Below the pieces are notes generated by a model that made no database searches, was not told the DNA's origin, and saw nothing but the letters and a program-made list of their open reading frames with translations. From Pseudomonas sp. P7548 (GTDB lineage Bacteria > Pseudomonadota > Gammaproteobacteria > Pseudomonadales > Pseudomonadaceae), in contig NZ_JACARO010000077.1 in the NCBI RefSeq assembly GCF_013386585.1, positions 1 to 64,000 on the forward strand: a DNA stretch of 64,000 bases, read 5' to 3'. Positions 17,804-26,893 of this stretch are shown in pieces (position 1 is the first letter of the stretch; every line of letters starts with the position of its first letter). A program made the translations under genes and the position numbers.

Positions 17804-19213
17804 ATGATCCGCACTTATTACGACGAAATGTACGATGGGGCAGGGCAGGTTCGCCCCCATTACCGCGAGTTCGCCCGATGGTTGGCCGAAACCCCGGCTG
17901 AACTGCTGGCCCAGCGCCGGCGCGAAGCCGATTTGCTGTTTCACCGCGCCGGAATCACCTTCACGCTCTATGGGGACGAGCAGGGCACCGAGCGCCTGAT
18001 TCCCTTCGACACCATCCCACGCAGTATTCCGGCCAGTGAATGGCGGGTTGTCGAGCGGGGCTGCATCCAACGGGTCAAGGCGCTGAACATGTTTCTTGCC
18101 GACCTGTACCACGAACAACGCATCATCAAGGCCGGGATCATCCCCGCCGAACAGGTGCTGGCCAACGAGCAATACCAGTTGGCCATGCAGGGCCTGGACC
18201 TTCACCGCGATCTGTATTCCCACATTTCCGGGGTCGATCTCGTACGTGATGGCGACGGCACCTACTACGTGCTGGAAGACAACCTGCGCACCCCCAGCGG
18301 CGTCAGCTACATGCTCGAAGACCGCAAGATGATGATGCGCCTGTTCCCCGAGCTGTTCGCTGCCCAGCGCATCGCGCCCATCGACCATTACCCCAACCTG
18401 CTGCTCGACACCCTGAAAAGCTCAAGCCCCCTGGATAACCCCAGCGTGGTGGTGCTGACCCCGGGCCGCTTCAACAGCGCGTTCTTCGAGCATGCCTTCC
18501 TCGCCCGGGAAATGGGCGTGGAGCTGGTGGAAGGCGCCGACCTGTTCGTGCGCGATGACCGCGTGTTCATGCGCACCACCGACGGCCCCAAGGCCGTGGA
18601 CGTGATTTACCGTCGCCTTGACGACGCGTTCCTCGACCCGCTGGCCTTCAACCCGGAGTCGATGCTGGGCGTGCCCGGCCTGCTCGCCGCGTATCGCTCG
18701 GGCAACGTGGTGCTGGCCAATGCCATTGGCACCGGGGTGGCGGATGACAAGTCGGTGTACCCCTTCGTCACCGAGATGATCCGGTTTTACCTGGACGAAG
18801 AGCCCATCCTGAAGAACGTTCCTACCTTCCAATGCCGCAAGCCTGACGAACTGTCCCACGTGCTGGCCAACCTGCCGAACCTGGTGGTGAAGGAAACCCA
18901 GGGCTCCGGTGGCTACGGCATGCTGGTGGGTCCAGCGTCCACGGCGGCGGAGATCGAAGCCTTCCGTGCACGCATCAAGGCCAAGCCCCACGCCTATATC
19001 GCCCAGCCCACCTTGTGCTTGTCCACGTGCCCGACCTTTGTCGAGAACGGCATCGCGCCACGCCACATCGACCTGCGCCCGTTCGTATTGTCCGGCAAGG
19101 AAACCCGCGTGGTGCCGGGCGGCCTGACCCGCGTGGCCCTGCGCGAAGGCTCGCTGGTGGTCAACTCTTCCCAGGGCGGCGGCACCAAAGACACCTGGGT
19201 GGTGGAGGACTGA
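17804..19213 (+). CDS. Circularly permuted ATP-grasp type 2 protein
   Basis: From ATG 17804, after CAAGGAG, the protein has 469 residues. It begins MIRTYYDEMYD and shows the conserved blocks of the DUF404/DUF407 CP_ATPgrasp family: GITFTLYGDEQGTERLIPFD, LEDNLRTPSGVSYMLEDR, PNLVVKETQGSGGYGMLVGP and the C-terminal ATRVVPGGLTRVA-like segment (TRVVPGGLTRVA). The family is predicted to ligate amino acids or peptides with ATP. It forms an operon with the alpha-E and transglutaminase genes. The substrate is unknown. Confidence 0.88.
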   Translation: MIRTYYDEMYDGAGQVRPHYREFARWLAETPAELLAQRRREADLLFHRAGITFTLYGDEQGTERLIPFDTIPRSIPASEWRVVERGCIQRVKALNMFLADLYHEQRIIKAGIIPAEQVLANEQYQLAMQGLDLHRDLYSHISGVDLVRDGDGTYYVLEDNLRTPSGVSYMLEDRKMMMRLFPELFAAQRIAPIDHYPNLLLDTLKSSSPLDNPSVVVLTPGRFNSAFFEHAFLAREMGVELVEGADLFVRDDRVFMRTTDGPKAVDVIYRRLDDAFLDPLAFNPESMLGVPGLLAAYRSGNVVLANAIGTGVADDKSVYPFVTEMIRFYLDEEPILKNVPTFQCRKPDELSHVLANLPNLVVKETQGSGGYGMLVGPASTAAEIEAFRARIKAKPHAYIAQPTLCLSTCPTFVENGIAPRHIDLRPFVLSGKETRVVPGGLTRVALREGSLVVNSSQGGGTKDTWVVED

Positions 19214-19217
19214 TGCC

Positions 19218-20168
19218 ATGTTGAGTAGAACTGCCTCCGACCTGTACTGGATGTCGCGCTACCTGGAGCGTGCGGAAAACCTCGCGCGCATGCTCGATGT
19301 CAGCTATTCGCTGTCGTTGATGCCGCAGGACGGGCATGGCGACGGCCTGCACGAACTGGCCATGCCTTTGCTGATCACCGGCACGCTGGATGATTACCGA
19401 GAACGCCATGGCGAACTGCATGCCGAACACCTGCTGCACTTTTTTGCGCTGGATGCGGCCAACCCCGCCAGCATCTACAGCTGCCTCGGTGCTGCGCGGG
19501 CCAGTGCCCATGCGGTGCGTGGGCGAATCACCGCCGACATGTGGGAAAACATCAACGCCACCTGGCTGGATATTCGCGACATCGCCCAGCAGGGCCTCAG
19601 CCGCTACGGCATGAGCCGCTTCTGCGAGTGGGTCAAGGAGCGCTCCCACCTGTTTCGCGGTGCCACCTACGGCACCATCATGCGTAACGATGCCTTCCGT
19701 TTCATTCGCCTGGGCACCTTTATTGAACGAGCCGACAACACCTTGCGTCTACTGGATGCGCGCTACGAAATGGCTGGCGATCAGGCCGCCGCCGTCACTG
19801 ACGGCACGGCCCACGCCTACTACCAGTGGAGTGCATTGTTGCGGGCGTTGTCGTCGTTCGAGGCGTACACCGAGATCTACCGTGATGCCCCTGGCGCTCG
19901 ACAAGTCGCTGAGTTGTTGCTGTTGCGCGCCGATGTGCCGCGTTCGCTGCGTGCCTGCAGTGAGGAGATCGACCAGATCCTCGCCAGCCTGCCCGGCCTC
20001 AACGGTCGGCCGGCCCAACGCCTGGCGGCCGAGATGGACGCGCGCCTGCGCTTCACACCCATCGACGAAATCCTCGAGGAAGGCCTGCACGCCTGGCTGA
20101 CCGACTTTATTCCTTTGGTGCGCCAGTTGGGCGACGCCATCTACAGTTCCTACCTGGAGGCCGCATGA
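19218..20168 (+). CDS. Alpha-E domain protein (DUF403)
   Basis: The 316-residue, mostly helical protein starts MLSRTASDLYWMSRYLERAENLARMLDV, the alpha-E domain signature, and repeats the pattern at FRFIRLGTFIERADNTLRLLDARYE. Such proteins occur almost only with the ATP-grasp type 2 and transglutaminase partners and probably form part of their complex. GGAGG lies nine bases before the ATG. Its last four bases overlap the transglutaminase start. Confidence 0.88.
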   Translation: MLSRTASDLYWMSRYLERAENLARMLDVSYSLSLMPQDGHGDGLHELAMPLLITGTLDDYRERHGELHAEHLLHFFALDAANPASIYSCLGAARASAHAVRGRITADMWENINATWLDIRDIAQQGLSRYGMSRFCEWVKERSHLFRGATYGTIMRNDAFRFIRLGTFIERADNTLRLLDARYEMAGDQAAAVTDGTAHAYYQWSALLRALSSFEAYTEIYRDAPGARQVAELLLLRADVPRSLRACSEEIDQILASLPGLNGRPAQRLAAEMDARLRFTPIDEILEEGLHAWLTDFIPLVRQLGDAIYSSYLEAA

Positions 20169-20968
20169 GACTCTCCATCAGTCACGAAACCACCTACCAC
20201 TACGAGGACCAGGTGCGTGCAAGCATCCAGTACCTGCGCCTCACGCCCCACGACAGCGAGCGCCAGCACGTGCTCAGTTGGCAACTTGACCTGCCCCGCC
20301 CGGTGCGCGCGCAGGTGGACCCGTTCGGCAATATCCTGCATGTGCTGACCCTGGATGAGCCCCACGAAGCCATCATCATCGGCGCCCGGGGCCAGGTCGA
20401 CATCGACGAGTTGCGCGAGGCTGAACACGAGAGCCAATCAGCCTTCCCGTTCCTGCGCAGCACACGCCTGACCGAACCCGATGACGCGTTGCGCCGGTTT
20501 GCCGAGCAGCACTGCCATCAGCGTCGCGACCGCACGGCGCTGATCGACCTGATGCACGGGCTCAACCAGGCGATGGTCTACACGCCGGGCGCCACTGAAG
20601 TCGACACCAGCGCCGCCCAGGCCTTTGCTGGCGGGGCAGGGGTGTGCCAGGACCACGCCCATGCATTCCTGGCCTGCGCGCGCAGCCTGGGGATTCCGGC
20701 GCGGTATGTGTCGGGGTATCTGTACAGCGAAGACAGCGCGCACCTGGCCAGTCACGCCTGGGCCGAAGCCTGGCTGGATGACGCCTGGTACAGTTTTGAC
20801 GTGACCAACCAACTGGCCCGCCCGGAACGGCATTTGAAGCTGGCCGTGGGCCTGGACTACCTCGACGCCTGCCCGGTACGCGGCATGCGCCGTGGCGGCG
20901 GGCATGAACAGATGCATGCCAAAGTGTTTGTGGCACCGACGCCCGTCATTTCAGTCCAGCAGCAATAG
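20165..20968 (+). CDS. Transglutaminase-like peptidase/transferase
   Basis: This 267-residue protein has an N-terminal beta domain (MRLSISHETTYHYEDQV) and a transglutaminase core with a complete predicted catalytic triad: Cys161 in GAGVCQDHAHA, His197 in ASHAWAEAW and Asp212 in YSFDVTN. It lacks a signal peptide. It likely forms or cleaves amide bonds on the product of the neighbouring ATP-grasp enzyme. The start overlaps the alpha-E stop (ATGA), so translation is coupled. Confidence 0.88.
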   Translation: MRLSISHETTYHYEDQVRASIQYLRLTPHDSERQHVLSWQLDLPRPVRAQVDPFGNILHVLTLDEPHEAIIIGARGQVDIDELREAEHESQSAFPFLRSTRLTEPDDALRRFAEQHCHQRRDRTALIDLMHGLNQAMVYTPGATEVDTSAAQAFAGGAGVCQDHAHAFLACARSLGIPARYVSGYLYSEDSAHLASHAWAEAWLDDAWYSFDVTNQLARPERHLKLAVGLDYLDACPVRGMRRGGGHEQMHAKVFVAPTPVISVQQQ

Positions 20969-20983
20969 GCGACGTAGATCTAA

Positions 20984-21103
20984 TGTGGAAGCTGGCTTGT
21001 GTGGGAGCCGGGCTTGCCCGCGATGCTGACGCCTCGGTACAACAGATGCACCGAGGTGATGCCATCGCAGGCAAGCCAGTTCCCACACAAGCCAGCGCCC
21101 ACA
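20984..21103. repeat. Nested REPIN: REPIN inside another REP hairpin
   Basis: The outer arms TGTGGAAGCTGGCTTG (20984-20999) and CAAGCCAGCGCCCACA (21088-21103) are complementary apart from two changes. Exactly between them sits a complete inner REPIN, 21000-21087, beginning TGTGGGAGCCGGGCTTGCCC and ending AAGCCAGTTCCCACA. Confidence 0.85.
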
Positions 21104-21121
21104 ATTGATATGTGTTTGGGC

Positions 21122-21928
21122 TCAGGGTTGCTGTTTGCGACCGGCCATGTGCTTCAAATACCCCACCAACAAATCCAACTCATTGTCTGGCAGCACACTG
21201 GCCGCGAACGCCGGCATCTTTGCCTGCGGCCAATGCCGCAGGCTCTGCGGGTCGCGGATATACCGCTTGAGGAAGTCGCCGCTGAAATACTCGGTGGGGT
21301 TGTAGGGAATGTTCAGGTCCGGCCCCACTTGCGCATCGCCTGCGCCATTGAGGCGGTGGCAAGCCAGGCAGTTTTTCTGGAACAGCGCAAAGCCCTGATT
21401 GATCGGGTCATTGGCCGCCAGCTTGGGGGCCGGCAACAGGGCGGGGAAGCGCTCGGCAACCGTCTTCAACTGCTTGATCCCGGAGATCTGGAACGGCCAT
21501 TGCTCGGGGCTGATACGGCCGGCCTGCGGGTCGGTCCACACCAGGTAAAACGGCCCGGCGCTGGGTTTGCCGTCGGCCAGCGGAGGCCACGGGTGGGCCG
21601 GGTCTTCTACCGCCAGCCAGGCGCGGGCGCCGCTTTTTTGCAGCAGCGGCGCGGCAGCGAGTTCGGCGGCGAACCCATCCAGGGCAACGGCTTGCAGATG
21701 GTTCTGGGGCTCGAGACCCGGCAGCAACACCGCCAGCGGCACAGCGCGATAGGTCATGTTGCGCTTGTAGGAAACGTCATCCGCGATCTGCACCGTCTGC
21801 GCTTCGGGCAGCTTGAGCAGGTCGGCGGTTTGCCAGGTCTTGGTGGTGTGGTCCAGCTCGATGGTCAATTGCGCAGCTGAAACCGGCAAGGCCAGCAGCA
21901 AGGCGAAAGCGGCAAGGATGGTTTTCAA
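21122..21928 (-). CDS. Exported c-type cytochrome
   Basis: The protein has a signal peptide (LKTILAAFALLLALPVSAAQ), an N-terminal beta-rich region (about residues 20-160) and a C-terminal cytochrome c domain with one haem site, CLACH, and a distal methionine probably in AKMPAFAASVL. The frame contains no ATG before the signal peptide. TTG at 21928 places the signal at the N-terminus and gives 268 residues; TTG at 21985, with AGGGG upstream, would add 19. It is likely a periplasmic electron carrier or the haem subunit of an oxidoreductase. No partner lies adjacent. Confidence 0.75.
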   Translation of the reverse strand: MKTILAAFALLLALPVSAAQLTIELDHTTKTWQTADLLKLPEAQTVQIADDVSYKRNMTYRAVPLAVLLPGLEPQNHLQAVALDGFAAELAAAPLLQKSGARAWLAVEDPAHPWPPLADGKPSAGPFYLVWTDPQAGRISPEQWPFQISGIKQLKTVAERFPALLPAPKLAANDPINQGFALFQKNCLACHRLNGAGDAQVGPDLNIPYNPTEYFSGDFLKRYIRDPQSLRHWPQAKMPAFAASVLPDNELDLLVGYLKHMAGRKQQP

Positions 21929-22090
21929 GAGAGAGCCCGGTGTGAAGTGGCGGTGGGGCTCACGATACCGGAAATTCGCACGCAAAAAGACAGCCCCTGC
22001 AACGGGACCGCTATGCGCAATGTCCCGGCAGGTGCTGCCAAAAGCTGCAGTCCTGGTGCACGGTGTGCACGGAATGTGGGGATCGGTGTG

Positions 22091-22186
22091 TCACCCAATA
22101 ACCTTGGTCAGGTTGGGCAAAATCAGAATCAGTGTGGTGGCGAACAGAATAAGTCCCGCCTGACGAACTTTCGTGTGCTTGAACAT
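22091..22186 (-). CDS. Tiny single-span membrane protein
   Basis: A 31-codon frame, ATG at 22186, encodes MFKHTKVRQAGLILF continuing into a hydrophobic stretch (residues about 10-25) and ending NLTKVIG. AAGG lies nine bases before the ATG. It has a basic N-terminus and one membrane segment, like many small stress or transport-associated membrane proteins. It is too short for routine gene calling; conservation would confirm it. The leader carries an AAnAAnAA-type motif. Confidence 0.6.
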   Translation of the reverse strand: MFKHTKVRQAGLILFATTLILILPNLTKVIG

Positions 22187-22195
22187 GGCTGACTG

Positions 22196-22210
22196 CCTTT
22201 TGTTGTTATT
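22196..22210 (-). promoter_or_regulatory. Hfq/Crc CA-type motif at the tiny gene's ribosome site
   Basis: On the minus strand the leader reads AATAACAACAAAAGG, nearly the same as at araF. It overlaps the AAGG Shine-Dalgarno of the 31-residue protein. Confidence 0.5.
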
Positions 22211-22576
22211 CCTGAGCGTCAAATGCGTGCCGGTTTATTTCAGTATCGCGATGTGACGTTGCACTTTTCTTACAGCTGCTCCAGCAAAACCCGGCAGCAG
22301 CTCCTTACAGATTCAACCTTAGAGCCCTCGTTCTGCGTGGCTTAGATCCATTTCATATCAGCTAATCAGCAATTGCGCTAAAAACGGAATGAGGCCTATC
22401 GCCATCTTGGCGCCAGACCCTTGGCTAGACAGCTAAAACGATTAATCAAGCAATTGCCGCCGTAGCCTACCGTTCGTCCGAGCGTGGGGGTCAAAAGCAA
22501 TGAGCGCATCCGTCATTGAAACCGTGTCAATCGGGCCTAAGGTAGGGGCACACATGCACAGCGGTTAGAGGACGTC
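22211..22576. other. Intergenic region before the thiolase operon
   Basis: No gene was seen. It must carry the promoters for the tiny membrane protein (minus) and the thiolase-FadB operon (plus). I could not assign a confident promoter or operator. Confidence 0.5.
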
Positions 22577-23782
22577 ATGACCCAAGCTTTGATCTTTGAT
22601 GCGATACGCACGCCCCGTGGCAAAGGCAAGGCGGACGGTGCCCTGCACAGCGTCAAACCGGTGAACCTGGTGGCCGGCCTGCTCACCGCGCTGGCGCAAC
22701 GCAGCGACCTCGACACGCGCCAGGTGGATGACATTGTGCTGGGCTGCGTCACCCCGGTGGGCGACCAGGGCGCCGACATCGCCAAGACCGCCGCGCTGGT
22801 GGCGGACTGGGACATCAGCGTCGCCGGGGTGCAAATCAACCGCTTCTGCGCCTCTGGGCTGGAAGCGGTCAACCTGGGCGCCATGAAGGTGCGCTCCGGC
22901 TTTGAAGACCTGGTGGTGGTGGGCGGCGTCGAGTCCATGTCCCGCGTGCCCATGGGCAGCGACGGCGGCGCCTGGGTGCTCGACCCGCACACCAATATGC
23001 ACAGCCACTTCACGCCCCAGGGCATCGGCGCCGACCTGATCGCCACCCTGGAAGGCTTCACGCGCCAGGACGTGGATACCTTTGCCCTACAGTCCCAGCA
23101 GAAAGCTGCCAGGGCGCGCGCAGACGGTTCCTTCAACAAGTCGCTGATTGCGGTGCAGGACCAGAACGGCATCGTGCTGCTGGACCATGACGAGTTCATC
23201 CGCGGCGACTCCACCCTCGAAGGCCTGGGCAAACTCAAGCCCAGCTTTGAAATGATGGGGCAGATGGGCTTCGACGCCACGGCACTGCGGGTCTACAGCC
23301 ATGTGGAACGCATCCAGCATGTGCACACGCCGGGCAACAGCTCCGGCATTGTCGATGGCGCCGCGCTGATGCTGATCGGCTCCGAAGCGAAAGGCCGCGA
23401 ACTGGGCCTGCAACCGCGAGCGCGCATTGTTGCCACGGCCGTCACCAGCACCGACCCGACCATCATGCTCACTGGCCCGGCGCCGGCCACCCGCAAAGCG
23501 TTGGCCAAGGCCGGCCTGCGGGTCGAGGACATCGACCTGTTTGAAGTCAACGAAGCCTTCGCCTCGGTGGTGCTCAAGTTCATCAAGGACATGGGCATTG
23601 ACGCTACGCGAGTCAACGTCAACGGCGGCTCTATTGCCATGGGCCACCCGTTGGGCGCCACCGGCTGCGCGATCCTCGGCACCTTGCTCGACGAGCTGGA
23701 AGCCCGCCAGCAGCGCTACGGCCTGGCCACCCTGTGTGTCGGCGGTGGCATGGGCATCGCCACCATCATCGAACGGCTCTGA
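22577..23782 (+). CDS. Acetyl-CoA C-acyltransferase (thiolase)
   Basis: The 401-residue thiolase shows the nucleophilic cysteine in [14 protein letters not shown] (near residue 93), the [10 protein letters not shown]-type motif [12 protein letters not shown], the [14 protein letters not shown] histidine motif and the C-terminal cysteine in LCVGGGMG. It catalyses the last step of beta-oxidation or its reverse. Sixteen bases separate it from the FadB-like gene; the pair forms a second beta-oxidation set of the FadA/FadB type, perhaps for unusual acyl chains. Confidence 0.93.
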   Translation: MTQALIFDAIRTPRGKGKADGALHSVKPVNLVAGLLTALAQRSDLDTRQVDDIVLGCVTPVGDQGADIAKTAALVADWDISVAGVQINRFCASGLEAVNLGAMKVRSGFEDLVVVGGVESMSRVPMGSDGGAWVLDPHTNMHSHFTPQGIGADLIATLEGFTRQDVDTFALQSQQKAARARADGSFNKSLIAVQDQNGIVLLDHDEFIRGDSTLEGLGKLKPSFEMMGQMGFDATALRVYSHVERIQHVHTPGNSSGIVDGAALMLIGSEAKGRELGLQPRARIVATAVTSTDPTIMLTGPAPATRKALAKAGLRVEDIDLFEVNEAFASVVLKFIKDMGIDATRVNVNGGSIAMGHPLGATGCAILGTLLDELEARQQRYGLATLCVGGGMGIATIIERL

Positions 23783-23798
23783 GCCCAAGGAACCTGTC

Positions 23799-25946
23799 AT
23801 GACCCAAGCCATTCGTTACGAAAAAGGCCAGGACCAGATCGTGGTGCTGACCCTCGACATGCCCGGCCAGAGCGCCAACACCATGAACGGCGTTTACCGC
23901 GAAGCCATGGCGGCCACGCTTACGCGCCTGGAAGCAGAAAAGGACAGTATTGCCGGGGTGATCATCACCTCGGCCAAGAAGACGTTTTTTGCCGGCGGTG
24001 ACCTCAATGAGCTGATCAAGGTCGACAAGGCTCACGCCAAGGACTTCTATGACGGCGTGCTGGAGCTGAAGGCGCAGTTGCGTCGCCTGGAAACCCTCGG
24101 CAAACCGGTGGTGGCCGCGATCAATGGCGCCGCACTGGGGGGCGGCTGGGAAATCTGCCTGGCCTGCCATTACCGGGTTGCGCTGGATGCCACATCCACA
24201 CAGCTGGGGTTGCCGGAAGTGACCCTGGGCCTGTTGCCGGGCGGCGGTGGGGTGGTGCGCATGGTGCGCCTGCTGGGGTTGGAAAAGGCCTTGCCCTACC
24301 TGCTGGAAGGCAAGAAAGTGCGACCGCAACAGGCGTTGCAAGCTGGCTTGATCAATGAATTGGCAGCAGATCGTGATGAGCTGTTGGCCAAGTCCCGGGC
24401 CTGGATTCTCGCCAATCCGGACGCTAAACAGCCGTGGGACAGCAAGGCCTATCAATTGCCGGGCGGCACGCCGTCCAACCCGAAAGTCGCGCAGATGCTG
24501 GCCATCGCGCCGTCGATCTTGCGCAGCAAGACCCAGGGCTGCTTCCCCGCACCGGAGAAAATCCTCTGTGCCGCCGTAGAGGGCGCCCAGGTGGATTTCG
24601 ACACGGCGCACTTGATCGAAACCCGCTACTTCACCGAGCTGGTCACCGGGCAAGTGGCGAAGAACATGATCGGTACCTTCTGGTTCCAGCTCAACGACAT
24701 CAACGCCGGCCGCTCGCGGCCCCAGGGGGTTGCGCCCTCTGTGACGCGCAAGGTCGGTGTGCTCGGTGCCGGGATGATGGGGGCGGGCATTGCCTATGTC
24801 AGCGCCAGTGCCGGCGTCGACGTGGTGCTCAAGGACATCAACCTGGCCGCAGCCGAGAAGGGCAAGGCGCACTCGGCAGCGTTGCTCGACAAGAAGGTCA
24901 GCCGTGGGCAAATGACCGCTGAGCAGCGAGAAATCATCCTGTCACGCATTCTTCCCACTGCCGCCGACGCCGACCTGGCCGGTTGCGACCTGATCATCGA
25001 AGCGGTGTTTGAAGACCGTGAACTCAAGGCAAAAGTCTCGGCCGCTGCACACAGCGTGGTCGGCGCTGATGCGGTGATCGCCTCCAATACCTCCACGCTG
25101 CCGATCAGCGGCTTGGCCAAGGCCGTGCCGGATCAAGCCAAGTTCATCGGCCTGCATTTCTTCAGCCCGGTCGACAAGATGCCGCTGGTGGAAATTATCA
25201 AGGGCGCCCAGACCAGCGACGAAACCCTGGCCCGGGGTTTTGATTTCGTCCTGCAAATCAAGAAAACCCCGATCGTGGTCAATGACAGCCGGGGTTTCTT
25301 CACCTCAAGGGTGTTCGGCACCTTCACCAACGAAGGCATTGCCATGCTCGGCGAGGGCGTGGCCGCGCCGATGATCGAGACCGAGGCGCGCAAGGCCGGC
25401 ATGCCGGTGGGGCCGCTGGCCGTCTCGGATGAGGTGTCCCTCAGCCTGATGAGCCACATCAGGCAGCAAACTGCCAAGGATCTGCAGGCGGAAGGCAAGG
25501 CAATGCCGGCACACCCGGCCACGGCGGTGATCGACCTGTTGGTCAATGAATACAAGCGCTTGGGCAAGGCGGCGGGTGGCGGGTTTTATGAGTACCCCAA
25601 TGGCGGGCAGAAGCACCTGTGGCCGGAGCTGAAAAGCCGCTTTGAACGCGCCGACAACCAGATCTCGCCGCAGGATGTGCGCGACCGCTTGCTGTTTATC
25701 CAGGCCATCGAAACCGTGCGCTGTGTGGAGGAGGGCGTGTTGATGTCCACGGCCGATGCCAACGTCGGCTCGATCTTCGGCATCGGCTTTGCCGCGTGGA
25801 GTGGCGGCGCGTTGCAGTTTATCAACCAGTTTGGGTTGAACGACTTCATCGCCCGTGCGCGTTACCTGGCTGAGCAATACGGAGAGCGGTTCAACCCTCC
25901 GGCCTTGCTACTTGAAAAAGCCGCCCAGGGGGAAGCCTTTCGGTGA
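23799..25946 (+). CDS. FadB-like enoyl-CoA hydratase / 3-hydroxyacyl-CoA dehydrogenase
   Basis: The start at 23799, with AAGGA upstream, gives a 715-residue bifunctional protein. The N-terminal crotonase domain (residues 1-190) has the oxyanion-hole segments AAINGAALGGGWE and LGLPEVTLGLLPG. The NAD-binding domain from about residue 315 starts GVLGAGMMGAGIAY, with GLHFFSPVDKM as the active-site region. A C-terminal 3HCDH domain follows. It catalyses hydration and oxidation of enoyl-CoA. A longer frame from 23427 merely runs through the thiolase gene and is not real. Confidence 0.93.
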   Translation: MTQAIRYEKGQDQIVVLTLDMPGQSANTMNGVYREAMAATLTRLEAEKDSIAGVIITSAKKTFFAGGDLNELIKVDKAHAKDFYDGVLELKAQLRRLETLGKPVVAAINGAALGGGWEICLACHYRVALDATSTQLGLPEVTLGLLPGGGGVVRMVRLLGLEKALPYLLEGKKVRPQQALQAGLINELAADRDELLAKSRAWILANPDAKQPWDSKAYQLPGGTPSNPKVAQMLAIAPSILRSKTQGCFPAPEKILCAAVEGAQVDFDTAHLIETRYFTELVTGQVAKNMIGTFWFQLNDINAGRSRPQGVAPSVTRKVGVLGAGMMGAGIAYVSASAGVDVVLKDINLAAAEKGKAHSAALLDKKVSRGQMTAEQREIILSRILPTAADADLAGCDLIIEAVFEDRELKAKVSAAAHSVVGADAVIASNTSTLPISGLAKAVPDQAKFIGLHFFSPVDKMPLVEIIKGAQTSDETLARGFDFVLQIKKTPIVVNDSRGFFTSRVFGTFTNEGIAMLGEGVAAPMIETEARKAGMPVGPLAVSDEVSLSLMSHIRQQTAKDLQAEGKAMPAHPATAVIDLLVNEYKRLGKAAGGGFYEYPNGGQKHLWPELKSRFERADNQISPQDVRDRLLFIQAIETVRCVEEGVLMSTADANVGSIFGIGFAAWSGGALQFINQFGLNDFIARARYLAEQYGERFNPPALLLEKAAQGEAFR

Positions 25947-25952
25947 TCAAAA

Positions 25953-26042
25953 TGTGGGAGCGGGCTTGCTCGCGAAAGCGGTGGGCCAGTTAAAGCAGGC
26001 AGTGACTGAACCACCGCCTTCGCGAGCAAGCCCGCTCCCACA
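25953..26042. repeat. REPIN, type A
   Basis: TGTGGGAGCGGGCTTGC and its complement flank a 45-base loop, six bases behind the fadB-like stop. Confidence 0.9.
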
Positions 26043-26137
26043 CTGTAGAGAGCGTCCGGTGGGACTTGCCTTGAAGGGGTGTTTCAAGGCAGGCTCTGGG
26101 GTGTGCATTATTCCCATCACCGTGTCAGGTATTTTTT

Positions 26138-26863
26138 ATGTCGCTACGCGTCTGTATCCTGGAAACCGATATCCTGCGTCCAGGTTTGATCGATCAGTAC
26201 CAAGGGTACGGGCAGATGTTCAAGCGCCTGTTTACCAAGCAACCGATTGCCGCTGACTTTGTCGTCTACAACGTGGTGCAGGGCGAATACCCGTCGGACG
26301 ATGAAGTGTTCGATGCCTACCTGGTGACCGGCAGCAAGGCCGACTCTTTCGGTACCGACCCGTGGATCCAGACTCTCAAGACCTACCTGCTCGAACGCTA
26401 TGCGCGTGGCGACAAGCTGCTGGGTATCTGCTTCGGCCATCAACTGTTGGCACTGCTGCTGGGCGGCAAGACCGAGCGCGCCAGCAAAGGCTGGGGCATG
26501 GGCATCCATGATTACAAACTGAACGCCAAGGCCCCGTGGATGAGCCCGGTGGTAGAAGAACTGACCCTGCTGATCAGCCACCAGGACCAGGTCACTACGC
26601 TGCCAGACAACGCCACGGTGATCGCTTCCAGCGATTTCTGCCCGTACGCCGCCTACCACATCGAAGACCAGGTGCTGTGCTTCCAGGGCCACCCGGAATT
26701 CATCCACGACTATTCCCGCGAACTGCTGGAAATTCTTCAGACAACCTTGGGTGAGAAGGTCTACACCCACGGCGTCGCCAGCCTGGAACGTGACCACCAC
26801 GGCGCAACCGTGGCGGAGTGGATGATGCGCTTCGTGGCCCACAAACCCGAAGCCACGGCTTAA
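26138..26863 (+). CDS. Class I glutamine amidotransferase-like protein
   Basis: The 241-residue protein has a class I GATase fold with the nucleophile elbow GICFGHQ (Cys near residue 97), LLISHQDQV and the His-x-Glu pair in FQGHPEFIHDYSREL. It stands alone, as do the GuaA-like amidotransferases of this group, which may act on gamma-glutamyl compounds or other amides. The substrate is not predictable. It converges on corA. Confidence 0.85.
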   Translation: MSLRVCILETDILRPGLIDQYQGYGQMFKRLFTKQPIAADFVVYNVVQGEYPSDDEVFDAYLVTGSKADSFGTDPWIQTLKTYLLERYARGDKLLGICFGHQLLALLLGGKTERASKGWGMGIHDYKLNAKAPWMSPVVEELTLLISHQDQVTTLPDNATVIASSDFCPYAAYHIEDQVLCFQGHPEFIHDYSRELLEILQTTLGEKVYTHGVASLERDHHGATVAEWMMRFVAHKPEATA

Positions 26864-26893
26864 ACGCGATGGCGGTCGTGCGTCGGCAACGTT

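Noticed and set aside
23427-23798. Long N-terminal extension of the FadB-like frame
   Set aside because: It runs out of frame through the thiolase gene; the real start at 23799 has AAGGA and matches the family length.
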